Shown here in pieces: positions 11,395 to 22,374 of a stretch of 64,000 bases of DNA. Positions within the stretch are counted from its first letter, which is position 1. Every line of letters starts with the position of its first letter. Origin of the DNA: Sternotherus odoratus (Eukaryota > Chordata > Testudines > Kinosternidae). The stretch spans positions 40,080,133 to 40,144,132 of the forward strand of contig JAVMKO010000005.1 in NCBI GenBank assembly GCA_032164245.1, given 5' to 3'. The notes under the pieces are model-generated. The model saw nothing but the letters and a program-made list of their open reading frames with translations. It did no database searches and was not told the origin of the DNA. The translations under genes and the position numbers were made by a program.

Positions 11395-11480
11395 GGAGTC
11401 GGTGCCTGTACAAGGAGCCACATATTAACTTCTGAAGAGCCACATGTGGCTCTGGAGCCACAGGTTAGCCACCTCCGCTC
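11395..11480. repeat. Fragment resembling a hAT end
   Basis: GAGCCACATGTGGCTCTGGA followed by GCCACAGGTTAGCCACC resembles the right end of the hAT element at 20,152-21,981 (GCTCGCGAGCCATAGGTT...). No matching left end was found, so this is an old fragment. Confidence 0.4.
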
Positions 11481-11639
11481 TAGAAGCATGCAGTACAATA
11501 GTGAAAGACTCAGCAGTTGAAAAAGTTTAGAACTCTTTCACCATATTTAAAAAATGTACATACATAGTTGATGAATGCACCAATGCAAATAGGCATCAAG
11601 TATTAAGTAATTGCTTATGTTATCTTGATGTCTGTGATA

Positions 11640-13150
11640 GGCCAATAGATGCATTTAGATGTTCAAGTTATAGAAGACACCACCAACGACATCTGTGATA
11701 TCTTAGAGTTAATGTTTCTAAATTGAACACCAGATGGCTGCTTGTGCATTTGATGGAGCTGCAAACTTCTCTGGAAGACACGGTGGAGCACAAGCTTTGC
11801 TCAGAGAAAAGTGTAACCCTAATCTCTCCTATACTCACTGCAGAGGTTATCTACTCCAGCTAGCGCTAATACGAGCTGCAGAATCTTCAAAAGACATTAA
11901 AAGCTATAAATGTAATGGCATTGTAATATACTCTTTTTCTCAGCAAGAATCCAATCAGACTGAACATCTTGGAAACGAATAGAAGATACACTGGGACTGA
12001 AATTTGGATTAGACCAACCTGGGAAAACCTGCTGACTTTCTGATGAGTGATTCTTGGCTGTTGTTTTAAAATTTCTGCAATCGTTATTACTGGGTTTGGA
12101 AAGTATCCAACAAGATAGGAAAGATCTAAGTAGTGAGGCTGGTGGGCTACTTTTGTTACTAAGTTCAGAGAAGACTATCGCTATTCTCTCTCTCTTGTGA
12201 GTCTACTGTTGAAACCAGTCGGGTCATTAAACAATGTCATCCAGGCATCTACCGCAACAGTAGTAGATCTCTGTCCATCAATAGAAGCTACCCTTGGATC
12301 AATTAGAAATATCCATTGAAAACATACTGGAAGAAACAAAGACTACTCTCCAGAAGTTAACTAATGAAGGTAGTTATATTGACTCCATAGGTGAAAATGA
12401 CAAGACGTGTTTGTTAAGCTTGCTGAAAAAGTACACAGACTTGATTCTTACAAATCTACAATACAGTAGACTCTCGATTATCCAGGATTGGGTTAACCAG
12501 GAGGTGGATTAACCAGGATGTCAAAAAATAATATGCATAACTCACAGGGCTGGCTCTGGCTTTGTTGCCGCCCCAAGCACAAACAAAAAACAACTCACAG
12601 GGCGCTGGGCAGCCAGTGAACCAACACCCCCTCCCCCTGGTGCAGGGTGCCTGGTGAACCAACTCCCCCTCCCCATATTTCCTATGGATGGGGATTATCC
12701 AGGATTTTATTAACCAGGATTAATTTTTTCCCTATGATCGTGGATAATCGGGTCTACTGTAGTGATTTCTGGATTTTACTTCTCCTCCGTGTAGCTTTTA
12801 TAGATGCCTGTCTTATAAAACACCTGCAGTTGAGTGGCTGCTATGTGATCAGGACAGAACAGAATTTTTTAACCACAGTGTGGGGACTAGCATACAACGA
12901 ACTAATGAAGATTTAACTTCAACTTCTTCTTTATCATCACTAGCGGTTTGACCCAATCTTTGTGCTATGTTTCCTGGGATGAAAGAAGTAGGAATTCATC
13001 TCTTGTTACTTCCAGTCACAACAGCTACAGTTGAGCATTCTTTTCCCTCATTTTCTGAAAGAAGTCACCTTCTGCCTGATTATGAGCATATCATGAAGAA
13101 ATGAAAGTAATGGACACACAAGAAGACACGTAAGAGTTGTGCAAAAATTA
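11640..13150 (+). pseudogene. Decayed hAT-type (DUF4371-like) transposase
   Basis: About 11,734-11,900 encodes FDGAANFSGRHGGAQALL and CNPNLSYTHCRGYLLQLALI, the conserved block around the second catalytic aspartate in DUF4371/hAT-dimerisation transposase-like proteins. Around 13,000-13,090 another frame gives a phrase like PVTTATVEHSF, the hAT C-terminal dimerisation motif. Sequence between them is frame-shifted, and a Tigger-like element (12,464-12,759) is inserted in it. The length left is less than a full hAT transposase. I see no intact terminal repeats, so this is a fossil of a source element, not a host gene. Confidence 0.7.
12464..12759. mobile_element. Tigger/pogo-like non-autonomous element
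   Basis: Ends CAGTAGACTCTCGATTATCC and GGATAATCGGGTCTACTG are inverted repeats. TA lies on both sides (12,462-12,463 and 12,760-12,761). The interior repeats ATCCAGGATT and TTAACCAGGA phrases, typical of Tigger-type MITEs. It is inserted in the older hAT transposase relic and so is younger than it. Confidence 0.85.
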
Positions 13151-14429
13151 CAACAAGAAGCCAAGAAGGATGTAGATGTGCTTCATAGTAGGCTTGATTT
13201 TAATTTTATTTTAATTTCTGGGATGATTTTAAAACACGAGTTCAATCTAATTAAATGGTTGCGAAGCATTTTTCATTTTTTATTACGGTGCCATACAGCC
13301 CACCTTCGCCCTCAAAGTCTCAACCCTCGTCGGTCCTCACCCCTCCTTTATATTTGAACACTTTCCCCCCCCCCCATTTCAATTTTTTGGGAAAACACTA
13401 AAAGTCTGTCTGACAACCCCCTGGATCTTATTAGTGGCATTTTCATTGTGTTCAGATCCTTCTGGGGGTATGCTAATAAACATGTTAATGTAAGGAAAAA
13501 ATAAACAGGTTACCCTGTTGTCTGTTGTTGTATAAGAAGTTTACAGGTTCCTGAGTGATTTTTTCCAGTCTTCCAGTTTCATGTACATGATCTGTTTTAG
13601 GTTAGCAAACACCATGTGAGCAGTTAGCAAAATCACAGATAACAAAACTCTTTCCAAACCCAAAGACTACTTATTTTCTAATTTCCCTCTTTCTATTTTC
13701 CCTGATAATCTTGGGTGTATAGTTGAGACACTGTGCATCTCTGGCTGTAGATTTCCTGTTGCTTATTGGAATCCCCCTTCTGTGGGGCCCCAGTTGAGTT
13801 TGAATGGTTATGTAAGGAGTTTTGTTTTTATTCCAGTCTTCGCCTGTGCTGCTGTTAGTTGAAATGGATTGCAGGCAGAGTGAATGGGATCAGATCTGAA
13901 CAGCGTGCAACTTTTCTGCTCAAGCCACCAGAGAAAGAAGAGACACCTGCCCCCATACACACACACCCCTCACTTACATGCTCTTCTTCTGCCTTTTAAA
14001 ACCTTCCCCTTTCTCAGGAGTGGCTGGGGTTGCTGCCTCTGATTTAGCACATACGCTGATCGCAAGCTAACGGGACAGAACAGCTCTGGTGATTGGTTAC
14101 CAGCTATCTAGCGCCTACATTATGCTGGGCTGTGCAGTTTGAGTGTCTGAGCAAGGGAGGGAGATAGTGACACTTCTACTGAGGCTAGAAACCAGGCATG
14201 TTTAACCAGTTATAGAACAGTGACCCCACTCAGCCACAGCTGAGTACTGGAGGATATATGCTCATAGATTCCCACGTACCAGGCTTGTGGAACAGAGCAC
14301 TAAGTGCTATTTACCAAAGTTATTTTCAGGGAGCACCAGGATATTACTTAGCCTGTGTTCCACACTGGACTACTTTGTCACAGGGCACTTGCCTAGTTAC
14401 ACATTAACAAAGCTAACAGAGCATCTTTA
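13151..14429. other. Unassigned sequence, possible upstream region of the candidate exon
   Basis: Holds a C run near 13,365 and no gene. An inverted CCAAT box (ATTGG, 14,092-14,096) and a short GGATATATG stretch near 14,253 lie 300-500 bases upstream of the candidate alternative first exon. They are weak promoter hints only. Confidence 0.3.
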
Positions 14430-14590
14430 GAGTTTACTGTGCTCTGGAAGAGATAACAAACTGTTGGAAGTGACTCGAAACTTTTGGTCTGAGGACCCTC
14501 AGACTAGAAGAGCTGAGGAGGCTAATAATTTGAAAACGACTTGATCACTGAGGGAGATCTTGCCTCAGTCAGCAGAGTAGAGTGAGCAGC

Positions 14591-14624
14591 ATGTTACTCT
14601 TGGATGAGTCTCAGCAGTTTCCAG
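14591..14624 (+). CDS. Candidate alternative first coding exon of RAD54L2
   Basis: ATG at 14,591 has A at -3 and an in-frame TGA upstream (14,549-14,551). It opens eleven codons, MLLLDESQQFP, followed by one base G and a strong donor CCAG|GTAAGA at 14,625. This leaves phase 1, exactly what the first recognised RAD54L2 exon (31,642) needs: G plus AC makes Asp. The joined start would replace the usual acidic N terminus with a short different one. Splicing to 31,642 is inference. A random phase match has a one in three chance, and no transcript evidence is visible. The acidic first coding exon of the family was not found anywhere in the window. Confidence 0.35.
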
Positions 14625-15522
14625 GTAAGATGCAGAGGGTTTTTTTGTCTGTCTTTTCCTGCTTTATGGTGACACTATTCATTTTAATACTTCCATGTTG
14701 GGATATGGCAGCTGATATTTGGAGAATTGCTCACTTGGGATCTAAGAGAGTTTTGCGAGGTATGGTTTTTGATTTGGCATTTGTCTGACAGTGATGAATT
14801 TGGCTCTGTTTTCAGGGCCTTTCAATGCACATATAATTCTGACTGAGCAAATTTTAAAAAGTTCCTTGCATTTGTTTTATTTATTTTCATTACTGGTTTT
14901 GTTTTTAAAATTGATGTTTTTAGTAAGGGAAGCGATAAAACCTTTTCTATCCCTGTGTGACGGGATCACAGCTCTAGTTTCTGCTGCTCTTTGAATTGTA
15001 GGAGTAGTTATTTAGTGAATGGGAATGTTGTATTTTCAGTATGCTCTGTCCTTTTCCCTTTTTTGATGCATTTCTTGCTTTTCCTCTGTTCCTGATGGAG
15101 TTCTAAGAACACATGCTATTGAAATACTTGCTGAGAGAGGTTGGTGATAACATATTGAAGCCACTTGCTCCTTGTTAAACCCTTGCTGACAACTGCAATT
15201 CTTCAGGGCACTGGTCAAGCAATACATGATCTCTCTAGCACCATTCCCCATTTCCTCCCAGTCTCTAATTTGTGTCTGGCTGCCGAGAATTGCTCTGCTC
15301 TTTTTTTCTTTGTTTTCCCACTCCCATTAAGGGGATGGGCTAGGGAATATCGACATAGAGTTTGCCTCATTGAGATAGAGCCTCTAAAATTGGTCTCTGA
15401 TGTGAAGAAGTAATGTTTTAGAGGAACTTCTCCTTTAGCTATTCACTATATTTTGGTTTTAGTATCAGGTGGGCCGTATATTAAAGATGGAGCTCTTTTC
15501 TTCTTACCCCACTGGAAGGATA
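14625..15522. other. Unassigned sequence
   Basis: T-rich at first, no gene or recognised repeat. Confidence 0.35.
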
Positions 15523-15524
15523 TA

Positions 15525-15958
15525 CACTAACTCCTCACTTAAAGTTGTCCCAGTTAACATTGTTTTATTATTAGGTTGCTGATCTATTAGAGAACATACT
15601 CGTTTAAAGTTGTGCAGCATTCTGTCATAAGGTTGTTTGGCTCGCTCCGCTCCACCTACCCGGCGCTCCTGCTGGGGAGCGGGGTTGGGGGCAGGAGCGC
15701 CGGGTTTTCAGAGTAGAGCAAGCCCCCATGCTCTGACCCCACTATGCTTCACAGTCATCATTGGTGAGTACAGTATTAAATAGTTTGTTAAAAATTATTT
15801 AAAACATATACTGTATATAATGTCTGTTAGGCAAAAAAAAATGTCCCTGGAACCTAACCCCCCAATTTACATTAATTCTTATGGGGAAATTGGATCCGCT
15901 CTAACATTGTTTCACTTAAAGTAGCATTTTTCAGGAACATAACTACTAGGAGTTACTG
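15525..15958. mobile_element. Mariner-type MITE
   Basis: Ends CACTAACTCCTCACTTAAAG and ...ACTAGGAGTTACTG are imperfect inverted repeats, with TA on both sides (15,523-15,524 and 15,959-15,960). Internal TTACATTAATTCTTATGGGG and TGTTTCACTTAAAG phrases fit a widespread vertebrate mariner/Tigger-like MITE. A GC-rich palindromic insert (CCCGGCGCTCCTGC ... GCAGGAGCGCCGGG, about 15,658-15,704) sits in the middle. Confidence 0.8.
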
Positions 15959-15960
15959 TA

Positions 15961-16940
15961 GCTTATGGGATCTGTTGCTCTATCTCATGAAGCTCATGTA
16001 AAGTAAACAATGGACTGTTCAGGGTCCATCTTTAAGTTCCCTGTCATTCATAAGGCCCCACGTGTGTGGTCCTCATTTGGAGTAAAAGCAAGCAGTTCCC
16101 AGTGTCTCTGACCAGTAAACAGCCTCATGAAGTCTTATTGGAATCCATTTTGATCACTTTATATGCCTTTGATCTTGCAGGATGAGTAAACCAAATCTGG
16201 AAGGGAGGGCATGGATAGAAAAGGGAAGGGGATTAAATTCAGAATGACTTCGATAAACTAGGAATATGGAACATATAAATGATTTATGCAACCCAATGTA
16301 GGATAACAGAGCAGAAGATGGGGAAAAAATAAGAAGAGAAGCTGATTTTAATGGTGATACACTTGAGATTACAGATTAGAGATGAGGAGTGGTCCAGGTT
16401 AGAATAAGATCAAGAATTATAAATGGAAAGATCTAGTTAGTGAAAGTTATGAAAGCTGGGGCAAGACCACAGATTAGTCCTGCACAGCATCGTATAACAC
16501 AGTTTGAGGCTTGAGCTCTGTCCTAGATTCTAGGCTGTCAGAGCACAGACAGCTCTGAGGGTTGAGGGAGCATTTTCCTTGTGTTCTGCAGCAGTCCCTG
16601 TCTGGCTGGTGTGTTCTGGAGCAGTCCCTCTCTAATGGAAAGGATGTTTGAAATGGTACAAATGTTTGGGAAGGATTCATTTAGAAATTTTAGAGGATCC
16701 TCAGGACTTGGGTTTCCTGCATCGTGTGAGGGGGTGGGGGGGCGGATTGGATGGGGGGGAGGGAATAAAATTCTAGGATGCTTTGCAAAGTTAAATTAAG
16801 CTAGTTTCCCATTTTTATTTATTTGTATTGACATAAAGCCCTGCTCAGAGATTAAACACTGTGTACTTACTAAATTTTAATAATCCTCATCAGTGATGCT
16901 TTGTTTTGTAATCATTTTCCATGTCAGGATCTCCAAAGTG
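15961..16940. other. Unassigned sequence
   Basis: No gene or clear repeat family. A G-rich patch lies near 16,730-16,765. Confidence 0.35.
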
Positions 16941-16944
16941 TCTT

Positions 16945-17128
16945 GAAAACAATTTAGTCTTACAGTACTCATGTGAGGTAGGGAATCACCTTTACCCCCA
17001 TTTAATAGTGGGGGGGAGGGGGAAGAAGCTCAGGCACAGAGAGGTTATGTAACTTGCTCAAGATCACACAATGAGTCAGTGGCAGAGCTAGGAATAGAAC
17101 CCAGATATTCTGAATCCTCTGGTTCTTC
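16945..17128 (-). mobile_element. MIR-like SINE, antisense
   Basis: The + strand shows the reverse-complement MIR core: CTCAGGCACAGAGAGGTTAT, AACTTGCTCAAGATCACACA and GGCAGAGCTAGGAATAGAAC. It is old and diverged. Confidence 0.8.
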
Positions 17129-18067
17129 ACAGGTTGGTGCTTCCTCCCCCCCCCCCCAATGGCTTGATTGGTCTAATTCTGTATACTGTTCTTTAAAGGT
17201 AGATCAACCAGTATGTGCTGGGGACACAGCATTTGTGTTCCCAGTTGTCAGCGCTCCATTTTGTAACATGTTTTAGGATCTGGAAATATTTCAAATGTTG
17301 ATAGTACCACCATCTGATGAAATAGTGTGGTGTTACTGTACATGGTCTGTACTCTGTTTCAGCTGAGTATATCCTCATGTAAGATAAATGACTGTTAGTT
17401 AAAAACAAAAAAAAACAAACAAAAAAAACCCCACAACACCCCTTCTCTGTGATGGCAGCACTGATTTTAAAATCTCCCTTCAGTGAACCCAGTGCAGAGC
17501 CAGTGCTTGCTGTGGGGACACCATTTTCTTTCTGGGACCTATTGAGCCGACAGGAACAATCTTACATTTTATGGGTCTGTGGTAGATAGTGGTGCCTCCT
17601 CTTGACATCATGGCTGCTTCTTCAGGCTTTGACTGATGTGATTCTTCTGATCACTGAACACTTCTGCAGCTCTTTTGTGTTCTGTGTCAGATTGGTTCAA
17701 TGCTCTGGTCTCTCCTGTCCTGTATGCTGAACAGCACCAATATTTTAGGAATGAACCCAGGAACAAATGGTTTTCCAAGCTCTGATGTTTCATACCAATC
17801 TTATTCAGCTTTTCAAGGTGTTTTCTGTTATTCATCTGGCCGGGGAGATCAGGAGAAGTGCTAAAGCACAGCAATGACACAGTGACTCAAAACTCTTGAA
17901 TTTGCATCTTTCTTCAAGTGAAGTCTTTCTAATTAAACAAAGTGCTTAAGAATTCCCTTGAAATTATTTTATGGACTGAAGCAGAAAGTGGCAATTGAGT
18001 TGAGGTCTGTGGGTTTTTTTTTATTCTAAATACCATATCAATTTTTCCAGTAAAAATTATATTTAAG
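17129..18067. other. Unassigned sequence
   Basis: Contains a C run (about 17,142-17,157) and an A/AC-rich patch near 17,400-17,440. No gene recognised. Confidence 0.35.
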
Positions 18068-18302
18068 GAAGGAAGCCTAGTCTAGTGGTCTGAGCTAGGA
18101 CCAGAGCTAGGAACTCAGGAGTTCTCATCTCAGCAGTGATCCTGACTCTGGCTTCAGAGAACCTACCTAATTTCATTGCCTTGTTTTCTGTGTCTGTAAA
18201 ATGGGCATGATATTTACCTACTTCACATAGCTATCGTGAGGATCGATTAGTGCTTGTTAAAGCCCTTTGACATAAAATGCTATATAAGTGCCAGGTATTA
18301 TT
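18068..18302 (+). mobile_element. MIR-like SINE, sense
   Basis: Ordered landmarks of a MIR-type SINE: AGCCTAGTCTAGTGGTCTGA at the start, TGTCTGTAAAATGGGCATGA in the middle, and an L2-like tail with AAAGCCCTTTGACATAAAAT and TATAAGTGCCAGGTATTA. Confidence 0.85.
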
Positions 18303-19084
18303 GTTTCCCCCATTCTTCCATTGCACATTGCCACTATAAACAATAGTGATGGCAAAGGGGCACTCAGACACTGAAGGATACTTTATGAAGGGATTGTCTT
18401 TTGTGCAGCTCTTTAAACACAGTTCAAAATAAATATCCTTTTTTTTTAAATAAACCCTGAATGAGGCTGAGCTGAGGGCTAGTTCAAAGATTAGCATAAA
18501 GTTCTATTTGCTGTAGTTGCTTTTTTTGCCATTTTGGTGGCCTTGGAAGCGTGTGGCAGCAATAATCCCCTCTTTATTATCTCTCATTACCCTGAGGCTA
18601 TCCTAGTATAAAACTAATACCATGACTCCCAACCTCCTACAGTAAACTAATCCTTATGTAATCATTGCATAAGGCAAAATGCTTGCTCCCCCACCTTCTC
18701 TACTCATCCTATTTTCTGAGCCCCTGAAATTACATTGATCTACAAAAATAATGGCAGTTTCAAGACTGACCCATCCTGCAGGACACATGATAAGCCGAGG
18801 AATATTTCTGTTTACGGGAGCTGAAATTTTCAATATAGGTGCCTAAATCCATATTTAAGCACTTAAATGAAACTGGCCTTATTTTTAGAGGTTCTGAACT
18901 TCCATTGAAGTCAGTAGGTGCTTGGTGGAAAATAAGGTAACTTTTATTTTGGTATCTAATTTTTGGCAGCCTAGTTTAACAAATGTATCCTGGATTACTA
19001 GGATACTGGTTAACTGGGCTAACCAGAAAGCTTGATTTCGGTGCCTTACTATATACAGAAACAATGAGGAGTACTTAGAATCAT
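18303..19084. other. Unassigned AT-rich sequence
   Basis: No gene. The patch ATTACTAGGATACTGGTTAA near 18,995 is reminiscent of Tigger-type MITEs but is too short to call. Confidence 0.35.
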
Positions 19085-20143
19085 AAGGTATGTCTTCACT
19101 TCAGCAGTAGGTCGATTTCCCTTAAGTCGATTTTCTAAAGCAGACTGCATAAAGTCGACTTAGTGCGTCCCCACAAAGCACAGCAGGTCGACAGTATCTG
19201 TCCTTACAACTTTTGCAAGGGTCGACATAGCGAGAATTGCACTGTGGGTAGATATCCCACCGTGCCGGGAGTCCCCAGCAGGCACCACCTTTCGGGGCAG
19301 CCGGGCACACTCCCCAGGGGACCAGCCACCAGTCCGAGCAGGTCCGCGGACCCCCCTGCCCGCCCGAACAGGTCCGCAGACCCCCCCCCCCCGGAGCAGT
19401 CCCGCGCTGGCTCCCCCCGCGCGCCCGAGCAGCTCCGCGGACCCCCCCCTCCGGAGCAGCCCCGCACCGGCTCTGCCCGCCCGAGCAGGTCCGCAGACCC
19501 CCCCCCCCTCCGGAGCAGCCCCGCGCCGGCTCCCCCCGCCTGCCCGAGCAGCTCCGCGGACACCCCCCCTCTGGAGCAGCCCCGCGCCGGCTCCCCGTGC
19601 CCGCCTGAGCAGCTCCGCGGACCCGCCCGAGCAGCCCTGCGCCGGCTCCCCCCCGCCCGCCTGAGCAGCTCCGCGGACCCCTGCTCGGGCGGGCTGGGGG
19701 GGTCCGCGGACCTGCTCGGGCGGGTGGGGGGAGCCGGCGCGGGGCTGCTCGGGCGGGGGGAGCCGGCGCGGGGCTGCTCGGGCGGGCACGGGGGTCCGCG
19801 GACCTGCTCGGGCGGGGGGGGAGGGGGGAGCCGGCGCGGAGCTAGCTGCTCGGGTGGTCACGGGGGGGGAGGGGGGGGGGGGTTGCTCGGACTGCTGGCT
19901 GGTCCCCGGGGGAGCAAACGGGCATTGTGGCAGGTCGGAGGCTTAATGTCACATGCATCCTCACTAATGCCAATCGACCCAGAGAGGTCGATTTTAGCGC
20001 TACTCCTCTCGTTAGGGAGGAGTACAGAAGTCGATTATGAGGTCCCTTTAAATCAACTTTAATGGCATGCATGTGAGGACAGGTACATGTTTATATCGAC
20101 TTAACGTCGCTAAAGTCGATGTTAAGCCCTAGTGGGGACCAGC
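19085..20143. mobile_element. Candidate MITE with TCGA-rich arms and a GC-rich inverted core
   Basis: Left flank (AAGGTATGTCTTCACT, then several GTCGA motifs) and right flank (GTCGATGTTAAGCCC, then AGTGGGGACC) form loose inverted repeats with matching runs of GTCGA/TCGAC. Between them lies a 550-bp CG-rich palindromic block. The arrangement suggests a DNA-transposon-derived MITE, but I cannot fix exact ends or a target duplication. The hAT element at 20,152 begins just past its right end. Confidence 0.55.
19320..19870. repeat. GC-rich tandem units in head-to-head inverted arrangement
   Basis: The left half (about 19,320-19,680) repeats GCCCGAGCAG...TCCGCGGACCCC and GGAGCAGCCCCGCGCCGGCTC with a period near 60 bases. 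The right half (about 19,681-19,860) carries the reverse complements, GGGGTCCGCGGACCTGCTCG and GAGCCGGCGCGGGGCTGCTC. The flip is at about 19,680. Long open frames on both strands here come from composition. Confidence 0.85.
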
Positions 20144-20151
20144 CCCTAGAA

Positions 20152-21981
20152 CAGGGGTCGGGAACCTTTTTGGCTCAGAGAGCCATATAATAGCCCCCCC
20201 CCCGCCGCCGCGCTCTCCTCCCCCCCCCCGCCGCGCTCTCCTCCCCCCCCCGCCGCGCTCTCCTCCCCCCCCCGCCGCGCTCTCCTCCCCCCCCGCCGCG
20301 CTCTCCTCCCCCCCCCCCGCCGCGCTCTCCTCCCCCCCCGCCGCGCTCTCCTCCCCCCCCGCCGCGCTCTCCTCCCCCCCCCGCCGCGCTCTCCTCTCCC
20401 CCCCCGCTGCCGCCGCGCTCTCCTCTCCCCCCCCGCTGCCGCCGCGCTCTCCTTTCCCCCCCCCCCGCTGCCGCCGCGCTCTCCTTTCCCCCCCGCCGCC
20501 GCCGCCGCGCGCTCCGTTCCCCCCGCCGCCGCGCGCTCCGTTCCCCCGCCGCCGTGCGCTCCGTTCCCCCACCGCCGCGCGCTCCGTTCCCCCGCCGCCG
20601 CCGCGCGCTCCGTTCCCCCGCCGCCGCCGCGCGCTCCGTTCCCCCGCCGCCGCCGCGCGCTCCGTTCCCCCGCCGCCGCCGCGCGCTCCGTTCCCCCGCC
20701 GCCGCCGCGCGCTCCGTTCCCCCCGCCGCCGCCGCGCGCTCCGTTCCCCCGCCGCCGCCGCGCGCTCCGTTCCCCCGCCGCCGCCGCGCGCTCCGTTCCC
20801 CCGCCGCCGCCGCGCGCTCCGTTCCCCCGCCGCCGCCGCGCGCTCCGTTCCCCCCCCCGCCGCCGCCGCGCTCCGTTCCCCCCCCCGCCGCCGCCGCGCT
20901 CCGTTCCCCCACCCGCCGCCGCCGCGCTCCGTTCCCCCCCCGCCGCCGCCGCGCTCCGTTCCCCCCCCCGCCGCCGCCGCGCTCCGTTCCCCCCCCCCGC
21001 CGCCGCCGCGCTCTCCTTCCCCCCCCCGCCGCCGCCGCCGCCGCGCTCTCCTTCCCCCCCCCGCCGCCGCGCTCTCCTTCCCCCCCCGCCGCCGCCGCCG
21101 CCGCGCTCTCCTTCCCCCCCCCGCCGCCGCCGCCGCCGCCGCGCTCTCCTTCCCCCCCGCCGCCGCCGCCGCCGCGCGCTCCGTTCCCCCCCCGCCGCCG
21201 CCGCGCGCTCCGTTCCCCCCCCGCCGCCGCCGCGCGCTCCGTTCCCCCCCCGCCGCCGCCGCGCGCTCCGTTCCCCCCCCGCCGCCGCCGCGCGCTCCGT
21301 TCCCCCCCCCGCCGCCGCCGCGCGCTCCGTTCCCCCCCCCCCGCCGCCGCCGCGCGCTCCGTTCCCCCCCGCCACCGCCGCGCGCTCCGTTCCCCCCCCG
21401 CCGCCGCTGCCGCCGCGCTCTCCTTTCCCCCCCCCCCGCCGCCGCCGCCGCCGCCGCCGCGCGCTCCGTTCCCCCCGCCGCCGCGCGCTCCGTTCCCCCG
21501 CCGCCGCGCGCTCCGTTCCCCCGCCGCCGCGCGCTCCGTTCCCCCGCCGCCGCGCGCTCCGTTCCCCCGCCGCCGCCGCCGCGCTCTCAGTTCCCCCCAC
21601 ACCGCTTACCCCCGTCCCAGCCCAGCCTCCCCCCGCTCCCAGCCCAGCCTCCCCCCAACGCCACCCTTGCAAACGGCTTCTCCCCCCCCCGTGCTTACTT
21701 GTTCGCTGGGTCACGCTGCTGTGACCCGACTCCAGCCGAGGGAAGAAGAGTGACACGCCCCCAGCCAGAGCAGCGCCGCGCCACACCGCCCCCCCCGCCC
21801 CCCAGCCTCGTGGTCAGCGCAGCGCCGCGCCACACCGCCTCCCCCGCCCCCCAGCCTCGTGGTCAGCGCAGCGCCGCACCACACCGCCTCCCCCGCCCCC
21901 CAGCCTCGCGGGCGCCGCAAGCCAGATGACAGGCTCAAAAGAGCCACACCTGGCTCGCGAGCCATAGGTTCCCGACCCCTG
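20152..21981. mobile_element. hAT element with expanded GC-rich minisatellite
   Basis: Terminal inverted repeats are CAGGGGTCGGGAACC and GGTTCCCGACCCCTG. They are flanked by a perfect 8-bp duplication CCCTAGAA (20,144-20,151 and 21,982-21,989). Subterminal GGCTCAGAGAGCC and GGCTCGCGAGCC are short palindromes. No transposase is encoded; almost all of the interior is tandem repeat. Perfect ends and duplication mean the insertion is fairly recent. Confidence 0.93.
20185..21600. repeat. CG-rich minisatellite, about 24-30-bp units, some 50 copies
   Basis: The core CCGCCGCCGCGCGCTCCGTT followed by a C run of 4-10 bases repeats across about 1.4 kb. Variants carry GCGCTCTCCTTCC or GCGCTCTCCTCC at either end of the array. 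Subtypes cluster in blocks, which implies local duplication. Both strands are open for 400-550 codons (ERSARRRR/GGGG-type repeats on minus), but there is no codon structure beyond the repeat, so I do not call a protein. Confidence 0.92.
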
Positions 21982-21989
21982 CCCTAGAA

Positions 21990-22134
21990 TATCAGGGCTG
22001 GAAGGGACTGCAGGAGATCACCTAGTCCAACACCCTGCTCGAAGCAGTACCAATCCCCAACTAAATCATCCAATAATTTTTTGCCCCATATCCCTAAATG
22101 GTCCCCTCAAAGATTGAACTCACAGCCCTGGATT
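21990..22134 (-). mobile_element. CR1 LINE 3' region, antisense
   Basis: The + strand shows GGGCTGGAAGGGACTGCAGG, ATCACCTAGTCCAACACCCT and CCCCAACTAAATCATCCAAT, the reverse complement of the CR1 3' UTR. Confidence 0.88.
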
Positions 22135-22215
22135 TAGCAGGCCGGTGCTTGTGGCACCTTAGAGACTAACAAATTTATTTGGGCACAAGCTTTCCTACAT
22201 ACAGTTATTGAAGTA
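22135..22215 (-). repeat. Dispersed repeat tail (CACCTTAGAGACTAAC type), antisense
   Basis: GTGGCACCTTAGAGACTAAC followed by AAATTTATTTGGGCACAAGC is the reverse complement of the common amniote repeat tail ending ...GTTAGTCTCTAAGGTGCCAC. A relative in sense orientation is at 36,462-36,650. I do not assign the family. Confidence 0.7.
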
Positions 22216-22374
22216 GCAGCTTGCTGAAAACTTCTTAGCTCTGGAGACTGAAACATTTCCTGGCTTTATAGAATTGAAGTCATGCAGACATTAGTTAAAT
22301 GTGAGCGAATCACAGATGGGTTAATACTAAATGATGGAGGACAGTTCCAGAATTTTGGGATGTATTGACTAGTG

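Noticed and set aside
19163..20062. A 299-codon + frame and 233-codon - frame
   Set aside because: They follow the palindromic GC-rich units; same composition effect on both strands.
20146..21786. A 546-codon open frame (and 475- and 399-codon frames) through the GC-rich array
   Set aside because: The translation is only the minisatellite unit read in one frame; it is open on both strands because the repeat lacks A and has no stop codons. No domain, start context or splice structure.
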